40,976 bases of DNA from Candidatus Dormiibacterota bacterium (GCA_019245575.1 JAFARE010000036.1:1-40976); one strand, 5' to 3'. Shown: positions 16,770 to 25,390, counted from the stretch's first letter. Translations and numbers: made by a program. Notes: generated by a model from the letters alone, not told the origin.

Positions 16770-17717
16770 TTGATAGTCGACTGGCACGCGCACGTCTATC
16801 CGCCTGAGGAGGAGGCGGCGCCCCTGTGGCAGGGAAGGAGCCCGCTCAACATCGCGCGGCTGCTCGACGCGCATGAGCGTGCCGGGATCGACCTCTGCGT
16901 CGTCACCAATCCGATCCACTATCTCCGGGGCAGGTCCGACGCCGACTGCCTCACCGCCATCAAGCGCTGGAACGCGTACGCGCTCGAGCTGCAGGAGGCG
17001 CATCGCGACCGCATCATCGTGTTCTCCAGCACCATTCCCGGCGGGGGCACGGAATTCGTCCGCGAGGTCGAATCCGCGCTGGACGCGGGGCTCGCCGGCG
17101 TGTTCATCAACTCGAGCCACCACGAGCACTACCCCGACGAGGATGAGGCGCTCCCCTTCTTCGAGCTGGTGGCTTCGCGCAATGTGCCGGTGATGCTGCA
17201 CGCGCCGGCCGCCAGCTTCGGCGAGGAGCACATGCGCCAGTACCGGCTGACGTCGAGCATCGGACGTCCGGCCGACGAATGCCTCGCGCTGGCACGCCTC
17301 ATCGTGCGCGGCGTCCTGGCTCGCTTCCCCAGCCTCAAGCTCGTCGCGGCGCACCTCGGCGGCGGCATCTGCGAGGTGATCGGCCGGCTCAACTACGCGT
17401 GGGAGCTGCAGGAGGAGGCGTTCTTTCTCGGACCATACGAGCCGCGTCTCATCGACGAGCCGCCGCTGCGATACCTGAAGGACGTGCATCTCGACACGGT
17501 GAGCTATCACGCACCGGCTGTGATGTGCGCGGTGGAGACGGTCGGCGTCGAGCGAATCGTGTTCGGCAGCGACAGCCCTCCCCTCACGTCGCTGCTGCCC
17601 CGGGCTCGCGCGCTCGTCGAAGGCCTGCCGCTCGGCGAGGAGGAGCGCGCGCTCATCCTCGGGGGCAACGCGCTGCGCCTGCTCGGCAAGGCTGCGGCTG
17701 CCGAGGCTCGCCGCTAA
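16770..17717 (+). CDS. Amidohydrolase-2 family (ACMSD-like decarboxylase/hydrolase)
   Basis: A 315-residue TIM-barrel metal enzyme of the amidohydrolase_2 family, which includes ACMS decarboxylase, gamma-resorcylate decarboxylase and related ring-acid decarboxylases. The metal motif DWHAHVYPP (HxH at residues 6 and 8) opens the protein. Later come MLHAPAASF, a VAAHLGGG segment and the FGSDSPP catalytic Asp near the end. TTG at 16770 is inferred as the start because it places the HxH strand at the N-terminus, as usual in the family; no strong ribosome site is visible. It may decarboxylate an aromatic acid. It converges with the decarboxylase-like gene, overlapping it by 4 bases. Confidence 0.75.
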   Translation: MIVDWHAHVYPPEEEAAPLWQGRSPLNIARLLDAHERAGIDLCVVTNPIHYLRGRSDADCLTAIKRWNAYALELQEAHRDRIIVFSSTIPGGGTEFVREVESALDAGLAGVFINSSHHEHYPDEDEALPFFELVASRNVPVMLHAPAASFGEEHMRQYRLTSSIGRPADECLALARLIVRGVLARFPSLKLVAAHLGGGICEVIGRLNYAWELQEEAFFLGPYEPRLIDEPPLRYLKDVHLDTVSYHAPAVMCAVETVGVERIVFGSDSPPLTSLLPRARALVEGLPLGEEERALILGGNALRLLGKAAAAEARR

Positions 17718-18685
17718 CCGCTCCAGAAGAGCTCTTCGACCGGGATCTCTCGCTCCAGCTGGCCTTCCATGCGCAGCTGGTCGCGCAGCACCTCGAGCAT
17801 GCGCCGGTTGGGTTCGACGCCGGATGCAAAGGGATCGTCGCCGAACACCTCGCGGCTCCATGTGATTGCTTCGCCGGGAAACGCCATGCCGGCGCCCCCG
17901 CTCGGCGCGCGCGCGAAGGCCTCTCGCTTGCTTGCCTCGAACAGTGCGTACAGGCGCGGCGCGATCGTCGGGTCCTCCTCCACCAGCCGCTGCTGCACGA
18001 CGATCGTGTGGTTCACCGGGGTGAAGCCCTTCTCGAGCATCGCCGTCTCCATCACGCGCTGCACGTCCTCGTCGGTGAACAGAAGGTGTGCGGACGGCGA
18101 TTGCTGCACAGCGGCGGCCGCGTGGTCGCCGAACGCCGCATCAATCCGTCCCGACTCGAGCAGCGCCTGCAGCGACTCCCCGGCCGCCAGCTCGGTGACG
18201 CGCGTGTCCGGCAGCGGCGGGGCCCCGAGCGCCGCACTGTGCCGCTTCGACGCGGGACGGCCATTCACCCATGCGACGTCGGCGAGCTTCATCCCGTGCA
18301 TCTCGCGGAGCAGGATGCGCAGCCACACCGCCGCGGTCATGTGGACGTCGGGCGCTCCCACGGTGCGGCCGCGCAAATCCGCGAGATGCTCCACGCCGCC
18401 GCCCGGCCGCACGCAGAGCTCGAAGAGCAGCATCGCCTTGGAGAAGAACAGCGGCAGCGCGACCCACTGGACGGGCAGCGGCCGCGTCGAGCAGCGCAGC
18501 GCGAAGTACGCGGACAGCGAGAACTCGAAGACGTCGTAGTCGTCGCGCGTCAGGTGCTGGTGGAAGAGCGCCCCCGGATGTCCCAGATCCCAGTCGATGT
18601 CGATCGACTCATCGGCGACCGCGCCCTCGAGGAGCGGCTCCAGCAGAGGGTTGTGCGATGCCGAGCCCCGGAGCCGCAGCGCGAT
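17714..18685 (-). CDS. 4,5-dihydroxyphthalate-decarboxylase-like protein with no canonical start codon
   Basis: The protein matches the Pht5-type family, which has a periplasmic-binding-protein fold and includes phthalate-pathway 4,5-dihydroxyphthalate decarboxylase. Recognisable segments are DYDVFEFSLSAYFALR, LRGRTVGAPDVHMTAAVWLR, LLESGRIDAAFG, a central TPVNHTIVV, and a C-terminal EPNRRMLEVL with PVEELFW. The first ATG in frame (18433) would remove about 84 residues that clearly belong to the family. No ATG, GTG or TTG lies between it and the TAG of the upstream IclR gene (18689-18691). Family-like N-terminus ALRLRGSASHNPLLEPLLEG begins right after that stop, so ATC (18683-18685) or CTG (18677-18679) is the likely start, coupled to IclR termination. 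Readthrough or a sequence error are alternatives. Confidence 0.7.
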   Translation of the reverse strand: MALRLRGSASHNPLLEPLLEGAVADESIDIDWDLGHPGALFHQHLTRDDYDVFEFSLSAYFALRCSTRPLPVQWVALPLFFSKAMLLFELCVRPGGGVEHLADLRGRTVGAPDVHMTAAVWLRILLREMHGMKLADVAWVNGRPASKRHSAALGAPPLPDTRVTELAAGESLQALLESGRIDAAFGDHAAAAVQQSPSAHLLFTDEDVQRVMETAMLEKGFTPVNHTIVVQQRLVEEDPTIAPRLYALFEASKREAFARAPSGGAGMAFPGEAITWSREVFGDDPFASGVEPNRRMLEVLRDQLRMEGQLEREIPVEELFWSG

Positions 18686-18688
18686 CCC

Positions 18689-19447
18689 CTATTCGTGCCC
18701 GTCGGCGAGGCGGTCGCTGATCTGCTGTGCGGCGCGCACGACGCACGCCGTCAGACGCGGGATCGCTTCGTCGACGATGCGGAAGTCCACCCCGGCGATG
18801 CTCAGCGCCGCGACCACGCGGTCGGCGCCGTCGCGGATGGGAGCGGCGATGCCCGTGACGTTTGCGTCAGCCTCGCCGTGCGACACCGCGAAGCCCTCGC
18901 GCCGGATCTGCTCGAGCTGCCGGCGCAGCTTCGCGGGCTCCGTCACCGAGTGCTTGGTGAGCCGCGGCAGGGGGTTCTTCAGCAGCTCGTCGACCTCGGA
19001 TGGATCCGCGTACGCGAGCAGCACCTTGGCCGAGGCGCCCGCGTGCACCGGCACGATGTGGCCGCGCTCGTAGGAGAGCCGGATGGGATGCTGGCTGCTG
19101 ACACGCTCGACGCAGACGACATTCGCACCCGAGCGCCGCGTCAGCAGCACGGTCTCGTCGGTCTCGAGCATCAGCTCGCGCATGATCGGCAGCGCCACCT
19201 CGGGCACGCCCAGGCCCTGACGCACGGCCTTGGCCAGGCGCAGCACCCTGGGCCCCAAACGGAAGCCGCGCCCGTCCTCGGCCTCCTCCAGCAGGTCGTA
19301 GGAGCGGAGGCTCTGCAGGTATCGGTATGTTGTGCTGCGCGACATCCGCAGCCGTTCGGAGACCTCGGGAGCACCCAGCACCGGCCCCACCGACTCGAAG
19401 AGCAGGAGGACATCGATGGCCCGATCTGCGGTGGAGTTGCGCGCCAC
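18689..19447 (-). CDS. IclR-family transcriptional regulator
   Basis: A 252-residue regulator. An N-terminal winged helix-turn-helix (about 5-65) has ADRAIDVLLLFES, LGAPEVSERLRMSRSTTYRYLQSL and a wing. An IclR effector domain follows with LLTRRSGANVVCVERV, HAGASAKVLLAY and GIAAPIRDGADRVVAALSI. It is the only transcription factor seen in the window. Start: GTG 19447 has GGAGTAGGAC just upstream; an in-frame GTG at 19501 would add 18 Pro/Arg-rich residues. It is divergent from the FAH-family gene, with three operator-like half-sites between them, the usual autoregulated IclR layout. Its TAG stop abuts the decarboxylase-like gene in the same frame. The effector is probably an aromatic acid (inference). 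Confidence 0.9.
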   Translation of the reverse strand: MARNSTADRAIDVLLLFESVGPVLGAPEVSERLRMSRSTTYRYLQSLRSYDLLEEAEDGRGFRLGPRVLRLAKAVRQGLGVPEVALPIMRELMLETDETVLLTRRSGANVVCVERVSSQHPIRLSYERGHIVPVHAGASAKVLLAYADPSEVDELLKNPLPRLTKHSVTEPAKLRRQLEQIRREGFAVSHGEADANVTGIAAPIRDGADRVVAALSIAGVDFRIVDEAIPRLTACVVRAAQQISDRLADGHE

Positions 19448-19505
19448 GGGCGGCTGTCCTACTCCGGGATCCCGTGCCGGGGGTCGCGGATTTCGGGGCA
19501 CGGCA

Positions 19506-19578
19506 CCATTTTATGAGACGCCACCGCCATACTCCCTGAAAATGCGGCTGCATGGCGCATTGTCCCATTTTATGAGAC
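19506..19578. promoter_or_regulatory. Direct repeats CCATTTTATGAGAC and a related inverted half-site between IclR and FAH genes
   Basis: CCATTTTATGAGAC occurs identically at 19506-19519 and 19565-19578, 59 bases apart. Between them the minus strand reads GCATTTTCAGGGAG (19532-19545). All three fit the half-site shared with other promoters here. The location in the divergent IclR/FAH region suggests binding by the IclR protein itself. Confidence 0.5.
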
Positions 19579-19594
19579 TGCGGGGGATTCAGGG

Positions 19595-20476
19595 CTGAAA
19601 ATCGCGCTCTACGACGAGTGGCGCGTCGGCTTGGTGGACACCGCCGAGGGGGTGATCGCCGACGTGACGTCAGCGGTTCCCGGCCACACCGCCGACCCGT
19701 TCGGGGCCGGCTGGTGGGTCCGCATGTGCCGCGAGCTCGAGACATTGCGGGCCGGACTCACCGGCGTCGCGCGCGACTCCACCGTGCCGCTGCGGGACGC
19801 GCGGCTCCGTCCGGCGGCGCTGAACCCCTCCAAGATCATCGCCTGCGCCTCCAATTACTCGGCGCACGTCGGCGAGATGATGGCCGTGCAGGAGCGCGTC
19901 GCCGGGGGGATGGAGGCCTGGATGGCCGAGTTCGACGTGTTCCTGAAGGCGCCGTCCTCGGTCATCGGACCGGGGGAGGCAGTCCTCCTGCCCGCGGCGC
20001 CGCTGTCGGAGGGCCGCGAGATCCACCACGAGTGCGAGCTCGCGCTGGTGATCGGCAAGGCCGGGGCGCACATCCCGGCGGACCGGGCGGTGGAGCACAT
20101 CCTCGGCTACACCATCTGCCTCGACATCACGGTGCGCGGCCCCGGCGACCGCTCCCGCCGCAAGAGCTACGACACCTTCACCCCCACCGGCCCCTGGGTG
20201 GTGACGCGCGACGAGATCGCCGATCCCCACGACCTCGAGATCACGCTCGAGGTGGACGGCGAGGTGCGCCAGCGAGTCAGCACCTCCGGGATGACCGTGC
20301 GCATCCCCGAGATCGTGGCCCAGGCGTCCGCGTGCATGACGCTGCTGCCGGGCGACCTCATCCTCACCGGGGCGCCCCCCGGAGTGGGCCAGATCTTCGC
20401 CGGCGAGCGCCTGAAGGCCAGCATCAGCGGGATCGGCAGCATGGAGCTGACGGTCGCGGCCGCCGCGGGCGACTGA
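19595..20476 (+). CDS. FAH-family protein, copy 2, probable CTG start
   Basis: A FAH-domain protein of about 293 residues. The core has ACASNYSAHVGEMM, HHECELALVIGKAG with the Glu-x-Glu ligands, CLDITVRGPGDRS and LTGAPPGVGQIF. Members hydrolyse or decarboxylate diketo acids from ring cleavage. The typical FAH opening KIALYDEWRVGLVDTAEG continues upstream of the first TTG (19631). The only start that keeps it is CTG at 19595, which has GGGGGA 7 bases upstream. The stop is 5 bases before the aldolase start. The extended substrate loop differs from copy 1 at 11785, so the two are not recent duplicates. Confidence 0.75.
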   Translation: MKIALYDEWRVGLVDTAEGVIADVTSAVPGHTADPFGAGWWVRMCRELETLRAGLTGVARDSTVPLRDARLRPAALNPSKIIACASNYSAHVGEMMAVQERVAGGMEAWMAEFDVFLKAPSSVIGPGEAVLLPAAPLSEGREIHHECELALVIGKAGAHIPADRAVEHILGYTICLDITVRGPGDRSRRKSYDTFTPTGPWVVTRDEIADPHDLEITLEVDGEVRQRVSTSGMTVRIPEIVAQASACMTLLPGDLILTGAPPGVGQIFAGERLKASISGIGSMELTVAAAAGD

Positions 20477-20481
20477 GCGGC

Positions 20482-21177
20482 GTGGTTCCCCGGGAGGACC
20501 TCGCCAAGCTGGCCCTGGGATGCCGGATCCTCGCGGCGCAGGGGCTCGGCGACCTCAACCTGGGGCATCTCTCGCTGCGCGACCCCGACGGCCGCGGCTT
20601 CTGGATGAAGCGAGCCGGGCCCGGCCTCGACGAGGTGCGCGTGGCCGACCTGGTGCAGGTGGGCTTCGACGGCGCCCTCCTGCGTGGCGACGGACCCCTG
20701 CACATCGAGTGGCCGATCCACGCGATGGTCCTCGAGGCGCGAGCGGACCTGAGGGCCGTGGGGCACACGCACGGCAAGTGGACGGCCATCGTGTCCGCCT
20801 CCCGGGGCGTGGACATCCGGCCGTTGACGCACGCCGGCGCGATGTTTCCGGGCGGCTTCCCCCGGTTCGAGGCCACCGGCAACCTGATCAGCACGCCCGA
20901 TCTGGGACGCTCCCTCGCCACCGCGCTGGCCGGGGCACCCGCCGTCCTCATGCGCAACCACGGCGCCACCTTCGGCGCCGCATCGATCGAGCGCGCGGTC
21001 GTGACCGGGGTGCAGCTGGAACGAGCGGCTGAAGCCGAGATGCGGCTGCGAGCAGCCGGCGCCGAGGCGGTGGCCTCGCCGCCGGAGGAGGCGCAGGCCA
21101 AGGCGGCCACGATCTACCCAGAGTCCGCCGTCGTCTCGATGTTCGACTGGTGCGCACGTCAGCTGGCCAAGCGTTGA
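20482..21177 (+). CDS. Class II aldolase/adducin-family protein, copy 1
   Basis: A 231-residue class II aldolase-fold protein. It has GDLNLGHLSLRDPDGRGFWMK at 24-44, the zinc-type AVGHTHGKW motif around 92, LTHAGAMFPGG and an LMRNHGATFG His. Homologues cleave sugar phosphates or decarboxylate hydroxy-aromatic acids; the gentisate and phthalate literature includes class II-type decarboxylases. GTG 20482 follows the FAH stop by 5 bases, with no room for another start. Together with the FAH-family and decarboxylase-like proteins it suggests a short pathway controlled by the adjacent IclR. Confidence 0.8.
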   Translation: MVPREDLAKLALGCRILAAQGLGDLNLGHLSLRDPDGRGFWMKRAGPGLDEVRVADLVQVGFDGALLRGDGPLHIEWPIHAMVLEARADLRAVGHTHGKWTAIVSASRGVDIRPLTHAGAMFPGGFPRFEATGNLISTPDLGRSLATALAGAPAVLMRNHGATFGAASIERAVVTGVQLERAAEAEMRLRAAGAEAVASPPEEAQAKAATIYPESAVVSMFDWCARQLAKR

Positions 21178-21202
21178 CGTAGGCAGGCGCCGCGAGTACC
21201 AT
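21174..21202 (+). promoter_or_regulatory. Sigma70-like promoter of the ribBA operon
   Basis: TTGACG at 21174-21179 (overlapping the aldolase stop), a 17-base spacer and TACCAT at 21197-21202. The -10 element overlaps the left arm of the 32-base palindrome that follows. Confidence 0.5.
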
Positions 21203-21230
21203 TTTACAGGAACGCTGTCCTGAAAAATGG
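21199..21230. promoter_or_regulatory. 32-base operator palindrome upstream of ribBA
   Basis: The left arm CCATTTTACAGGAACG (21199-21214) and the reverse complement of the right arm, CCATTTTTCAGGACAG (21215-21230), agree at 13 of 16 positions. It is the most complete copy of the half-site found in several promoters of the window. It covers the -10 element and the likely transcription start, as expected for repression. No FMN-riboswitch-like leader fits in the 76 bases available. Confidence 0.65.
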
Positions 21231-21253
21231 GACGCCATCGGGAGCTAGCCCTC

Positions 21254-22489
21254 TTGGCAACCACAGTACCCCCCTTCGCGACGGTGGACGAGGCGGTGGA
21301 GGCGCTCGCGGCCGGCCGTCCCGTGATCGTCGTCGACGACGCCGACCGTGAGAACGAGGGTGACCTGCTGGTCGCAGCGGACCGCATGACGCCCGAGCTC
21401 ATGGGGTTCCTGGTCCGGCACACGAGTGGCGTCATCTGCGTGGCGATGCCCGGCTCGCGGCTGGATGCGCTGCGCCTGCCGCTGATGACCGTGGACAACA
21501 CGGAGAAGCATCAGACCGCGTTCACCATCTCGGTGGACGCGCGTGGCTGCACCACGACCGGCATCAGCGCCGCGGACCGCGCCGCGACCGTTGCGGCGCT
21601 GGCCGACCCGCACACGCGTCCCGAAGACCTGCTGCGGCCCGGCCACATCTTCCCCCTGCGCTACTGCGAAGGCGGAGTGCTGCGCCGCGCCGGTCACACC
21701 GAGGCCGCGGTGGATCTGTGCCGCATTGCGGAACGCCAGCCGGTCGGAGTCATCTCCGAGATAGTGGATGACGCCGGCAACCCGATGCAGCTGCCGGAGC
21801 TGACCGCGTTCGCGGCGCAGCACGGCCTGCTGATGATCGCGATCGCCGAGCTCGTGCGCTACCGGCTGCGCCGCGAGCGCCTGATCCGGCGCGTGTCGAC
21901 GGCGCAGATCCCCACACCGTACGGAGCGTTCGTGGCGCATGCGTACGAGTCGGCGATCGACGGAATCGCCCACGTGGCGCTCGTCAAGGGCGACATCTCG
22001 TCGGGCGACGACGTCCTGGTGCGCGTGCACTCCGAGTGTCTGACGGGCGATGTCTTCGGCTCCGCGCGGTGTGACTGCGGGCCGCAGCTGGATCTCGCGT
22101 TGCAGCGCATCGCCGACGAGGGACGCGGCGTCGTCGTCTACCTCCGCGGCCAGGAGGGCCGCGGCATCGGGCTGGCGCACAAGCTGCGGGCCTACGAGCT
22201 GCAGGAGCGCGGCCGTGACACGGTCGATGCGAACCTCGAGCTCGGCCTCCCGGTGGACACGCGGCACTATGGAATCGGGGCGCAGATCCTCACCGACCTG
22301 GGCGTTCGCAGGCTGCGTCTGATGACGAACAACCCGGCCAAGTACACCGGGCTCGCGGGCTACGACCTGACCCTGGTGAGCCGTGTGCCGCTGCAGGTGG
22401 CGCCGTCGAAGCACAATGTTCGCTACCTGCGCACCAAGCGCGACCGCATGGGTCACCTGCTGGTGATGGACGAGGGGAAAACGGCATGA
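21254..22489 (+). CDS. ribBA: Bifunctional RibBA: DHBP synthase and GTP cyclohydrolase II
   Basis: A 411-residue fusion for the first steps of riboflavin synthesis. Residues 1-205 are 3,4-dihydroxy-2-butanone-4-phosphate synthase, with [11 protein letters not shown] around 29-39 and the GHIFPLR segment. Residues 206-411 are GTP cyclohydrolase II, with the zinc motif [16 protein letters not shown] around 260-275 and GQEGRGIGL around 299. TTG 21254 is chosen because GGAG lies 9 bases upstream; the in-frame ATG at 21227 sits inside the operator palindrome. It is isolated from other rib genes and is first in a long run with flavoproteins, so it probably boosts flavin supply for catabolism (inference). 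The Nudix gene overlaps by 4 bases. Confidence 0.9.
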   Translation: MATTVPPFATVDEAVEALAAGRPVIVVDDADRENEGDLLVAADRMTPELMGFLVRHTSGVICVAMPGSRLDALRLPLMTVDNTEKHQTAFTISVDARGCTTTGISAADRAATVAALADPHTRPEDLLRPGHIFPLRYCEGGVLRRAGHTEAAVDLCRIAERQPVGVISEIVDDAGNPMQLPELTAFAAQHGLLMIAIAELVRYRLRRERLIRRVSTAQIPTPYGAFVAHAYESAIDGIAHVALVKGDISSGDDVLVRVHSECLTGDVFGSARCDCGPQLDLALQRIADEGRGVVVYLRGQEGRGIGLAHKLRAYELQERGRDTVDANLELGLPVDTRHYGIGAQILTDLGVRRLRLMTNNPAKYTGLAGYDLTLVSRVPLQVAPSKHNVRYLRTKRDRMGHLLVMDEGKTA

Positions 22490-23043
22490 GCGCCGTCGCC
22501 TCCGCCCTGCCGCAGCGATTCAGCCGCCGGCCGCATCGCGCGAGCGAGCATCCCCTGGGCTACTGTTCGCACTGCGGGACGCAGCTGACGCCGGCTCTGC
22601 TGGAGGGCCGCATCCTCGGCAGGTGTGTCGACTGCGGCAATGTCGCGTTCAACAACCCGTCCGTGGTCGCGGTCACCGTGCTCACGGACGCGGAGCGTGA
22701 CGGTGACATCTGGCTGATCCGCCGCGCGATCGAGCCGTTCATCGGCCGATGGGCGCTGCCCGGCGGGTACGTCGACGCGAGCGAGCATCCGGAGGAGGCC
22801 GCGCGCCGCGAATGCGCGGAAGAGGTGCTCTGCGACGTGCGGATCGGCAAGCTCCTCGGCGTGTACAACGCCACGTTCGAGAGCAACGGCGTCGTCGTCA
22901 TCGCCTATTCCGGCGTGATCAGCGGCGTCCCCAGCGCGGGCGCAGAGGTGCTCGAAGTCCGTCGCTTCTCGATGGCGAACCGTCCGCGACTCGCGTTCGA
23001 CACGCATGAGGCGGCAGTCGCGCAGTGGCAGGCGTTGTCGTAA
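22486..23043 (+). CDS. Nudix hydrolase with N-terminal zinc ribbon
   Basis: A 185-residue protein. A zinc ribbon (CSHCG about 27-31, CVDCG about 47-51) precedes a Nudix domain with the box [21 protein letters not shown] around 92-112. The consensus Gly after EE-x is Leu here (EEVLC), a mild deviation. The catalytic Arg-Glu and Glu-Glu pairs are kept, so hydrolysis of a nucleoside-diphosphate-linked compound is plausible. In an operon beginning with ribBA it could act on a flavin- or NAD-related nucleotide, but this is speculation. ATG 22486 overlaps the ribBA stop. The GTG of the ferredoxin reductase lies inside its last 19 bases. Confidence 0.8.
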   Translation: MSAVASALPQRFSRRPHRASEHPLGYCSHCGTQLTPALLEGRILGRCVDCGNVAFNNPSVVAVTVLTDAERDGDIWLIRRAIEPFIGRWALPGGYVDASEHPEEAARRECAEEVLCDVRIGKLLGVYNATFESNGVVVIAYSGVISGVPSAGAEVLEVRRFSMANRPRLAFDTHEAAVAQWQALS

Positions 23044-24248
23044 TCGGAGGTGGAGCGGGCGGGGACGCGGCGGCCCTGACGCTGCGGCAGCGCGGCTGCA
23101 CGCTGCCGATCACGCTCGTCAGCGAGGAGCGCACGCTTCCCTGCGAGCGGCCGTTGCTCTCCAAGGACTTGATGCGCGGCGAGCGCACGGAGCAGCAGGT
23201 CGGGATCCGTCCGCCGGATGCGTATGAGCGCGCGGGCGTCGACGTGCGGCTCGGGGTGCGCTGCGTCGGCATCGACCCTGAGCGGCGCGTCGCGCACATG
23301 GAAGACGGAGACGACCTGCCGTACGAGTGGCTCGTGCTGGCCACCGGGAGCACCGCGCGGCGTCTGCCTGGACTGCCGGATGCGGCCAACCTGCACACGC
23401 TCCGAAGCCTCGCCGATGCGGTTGCGCTGCGACGGGAGCTGCACGACGGCGCCCGCCTCCTGGTCGTGGGTGCGGGATTCCTGGGGTGCGAGGTGGCGGC
23501 GTCGGCTCGCATTGCGGGCTGTCGCGTGACGTTGTGCGACGTCGCCGATGGGCCGATGCTCGCAGCGATCGGTCCCGTCGCCGCCGCGGCGTTTGCCCGG
23601 CTGCATGCGGAGCACGGCGTGGATGTGCGCATGGCGACCGGCGTCGAGGAGTGGGAGGTGCTGGACAGCCGCGTGACCGCGGCTCGGCTCACCGACGGCG
23701 CGAGCATCGCGGTCGACGCCGTGCTCGTGGCCGTCGGCGCAGAGCCCAACCTGGCGCTGCCGCGTCAGCTCGGATTGGCGATCGACTCTGGCGGCGTGGC
23801 CGTCGACGACCGGCTGGGGGCGGGCACGGGCATCGTGTGCGTGGGCGACATCGCGGCGGTGCCGTACGCGCTCTACGAACGCCGGTTGCGCGTGGAGCAC
23901 TGGCAGACCGCGCAGCGCCACGGCGAGCATGCGGCGGGAACGATCGCCCGCGCCAGCTCGGAGTCATTCACCGAGCTGCCCTGGTTCTGGTCGGACCAGT
24001 ACGAATTCCAGCTGACGCAGGCGGGCTCCTGTGACGGAGCGGACGATGTGGTGGTGCGCGGCGATGAACAGTCGAGCCGCTTCTCCGTGGTCTACCTGCG
24101 GCGCGGCAGGGTCGTCGCGTGCATCGGGGTCAATGACGGTGTGACCGTACGCCGGGCCCGCCGCCTGATCAGCGATGCGGTGGAGGTCCGTGGCGCCGCG
24201 CTGGCCGACCCGGCCTCCGACATCCGGGCGCTGGCGGCGACCGCATGA
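23025..24248 (+). CDS. FAD-dependent ferredoxin-reductase-like oxidoreductase
   Basis: A 407-residue protein of the ferredoxin/putidaredoxin reductase family (BphA4-like). The FAD site [13 protein letters not shown] begins at residue 4, the family motif SEERTLPCERPLLSKDLM follows, and the NAD site VVGAGFLGCE is at about 148. GTGIVCVGDIA binds FAD and a C-terminal reductase domain has PWFWSDQYEFQLTQAG. It moves electrons from NADH to a small ferredoxin feeding an oxygenase or P450. No ferredoxin or terminal oxygenase is visible in the window, so its partner is elsewhere or different. It overlaps the Nudix gene by 19 bases and the next lipoprotein gene by 4. Confidence 0.85.
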   Translation: MAGVVVIGGGAGGDAAALTLRQRGCTLPITLVSEERTLPCERPLLSKDLMRGERTEQQVGIRPPDAYERAGVDVRLGVRCVGIDPERRVAHMEDGDDLPYEWLVLATGSTARRLPGLPDAANLHTLRSLADAVALRRELHDGARLLVVGAGFLGCEVAASARIAGCRVTLCDVADGPMLAAIGPVAAAAFARLHAEHGVDVRMATGVEEWEVLDSRVTAARLTDGASIAVDAVLVAVGAEPNLALPRQLGLAIDSGGVAVDDRLGAGTGIVCVGDIAAVPYALYERRLRVEHWQTAQRHGEHAAGTIARASSESFTELPWFWSDQYEFQLTQAGSCDGADDVVVRGDEQSSRFSVVYLRRGRVVACIGVNDGVTVRRARRLISDAVEVRGAALADPASDIRALAATA

Positions 24249-25390
24249 GAACAGTGCGGCGTCGCGCACCCGCTTTCTGCGCGGCGGCCGCCGCACTGGT
24301 CGCGTCGGTCGCGTGCGGCGCGAACGCGGACACCGGCTCGCTGCCGACCGCGCAGCTCAGCCCGCAGCTGCAGAAGCTGGTCGACGGCGCGCGTGCCGAG
24401 GGCTCGCTCGACCTCATCTTCGCCACCGCGGGCACGGACGACGAGATCCAGCCCTGGACGTCGGGATTCAACCACTACTACGGGCTCAACCTGCGCGTCA
24501 CGTTCACGCAGAACCCGGTGATGCCGTCGGTGGCGTCCACCCTCATCGAGGAGCTCCACGCGAAGCGAGCGGCCAACACCGACGTGTACTTCGGGGTGGC
24601 CATCTTCATCGCCGAGCTGGAGAACGCGGGTGTGCTGGCGAGCGGCGGTCTCGCCGGTCTGCCCAACGTCGCCGGGCACTCGGAGGACTCGGACACCACG
24701 GTTGCGCTGTCAACCATCCCGACCGGCATCACGTACAACGCCGACCGGGTCAAGGGGAGCGCGATCCCCCACACGTTCAAGACACTGCTGTCTGAAGCGC
24801 CGTCGCTGCACATCGCGTCGGAGCCCTACGCGGGAACGCTCGCCGGGCTTCCGCGATACTGGGGCGCCGACCAGACGATCGCGTACACGGCGGCGCTGTC
24901 GAAACATCTCACCGGGCTCTTCGGCTGTGGCGAGGAATCACGCCTGGTGGCGGGCGAGTTCGACATCTTCGCGCCTGACTGCGGCGACAACGCGGCGCGC
25001 CGCCTGCAGGCGCAGGGTGCGCCGATCGGCGAGGTGCTGCCCACCGACGGCAGCTTCATCACCAACACGTATCTCGCCATCCCCGCGACCGCCCCACACC
25101 CCAACGCCGCTCGCCTCTGGGTCAACTACCTGCTCAGCCGCCAGGCCCAGGACATCCTGTGGAAGTCGGACTTCATGGACTCCTCGGCCATTTCCGGTTC
25201 GCACATCGCCCCACTCATTGCGCAGGACGAGCGCAACGGCGTCGTCTTCCATCACTCGGACATGGCGTCGGTCCGTCTCGACGCTCCCTTTCAGGCTGCG
25301 CAGACGTGCATCCAGGCAATTCTCAACAACCAGGTGAACGACCCCTCGTGCGACGCGTATCGTTCGGTGATCGCCGGAGCAACGGGTTGA
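24245..25390 (+). CDS. Solute-binding protein of an ABC importer, paralogue 1
   Basis: A 381-residue exported protein with a signal peptide ending at SVAC-GAN (weak lipobox). The fold resembles type 2 periplasmic binding proteins of the ferric/spermidine class. It shares diagnostic segments with two paralogues (28782, 33319): FNHYYGLNL, NTDVYFGVAIF, ITYNADRVKG, YAGTLAGLPRYWG, LFGCGEESRLVAGEFD, ARLWVNYLLSRQAQDIL and CIQAILNNQ. Conserved Cys pairs in the third quarter and at the C-terminus suggest disulfides. It would deliver a ligand to the permease at 34482. ATG overlaps the reductase stop. It is followed by the SCP2 gene. The ligand is not known. Confidence 0.75.
   Translation: MRTVRRRAPAFCAAAAALVASVACGANADTGSLPTAQLSPQLQKLVDGARAEGSLDLIFATAGTDDEIQPWTSGFNHYYGLNLRVTFTQNPVMPSVASTLIEELHAKRAANTDVYFGVAIFIAELENAGVLASGGLAGLPNVAGHSEDSDTTVALSTIPTGITYNADRVKGSAIPHTFKTLLSEAPSLHIASEPYAGTLAGLPRYWGADQTIAYTAALSKHLTGLFGCGEESRLVAGEFDIFAPDCGDNAARRLQAQGAPIGEVLPTDGSFITNTYLAIPATAPHPNAARLWVNYLLSRQAQDILWKSDFMDSSAISGSHIAPLIAQDERNGVVFHHSDMASVRLDAPFQAAQTCIQAILNNQVNDPSCDAYRSVIAGATG

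Noticed and set aside
18689-19447. Readthrough of the IclR stop as the default interpretation
   Set aside because: An adjacent non-canonical start explains the data with fewer assumptions; readthrough is kept only as an alternative.
17279-19516. A 745-codon open frame on the plus strand across the decarboxylase and IclR genes
   Set aside because: It is Arg/Ala/His-rich with no recognisable domain and lies opposite two clear gene families, so it is a high-GC antisense shadow.
21227-21253. ATG 21227 as the start of ribBA
   Set aside because: It lies inside the operator palindrome with no ribosome site; TTG 21254 has GGAG at the proper distance and precedes the conserved domain.
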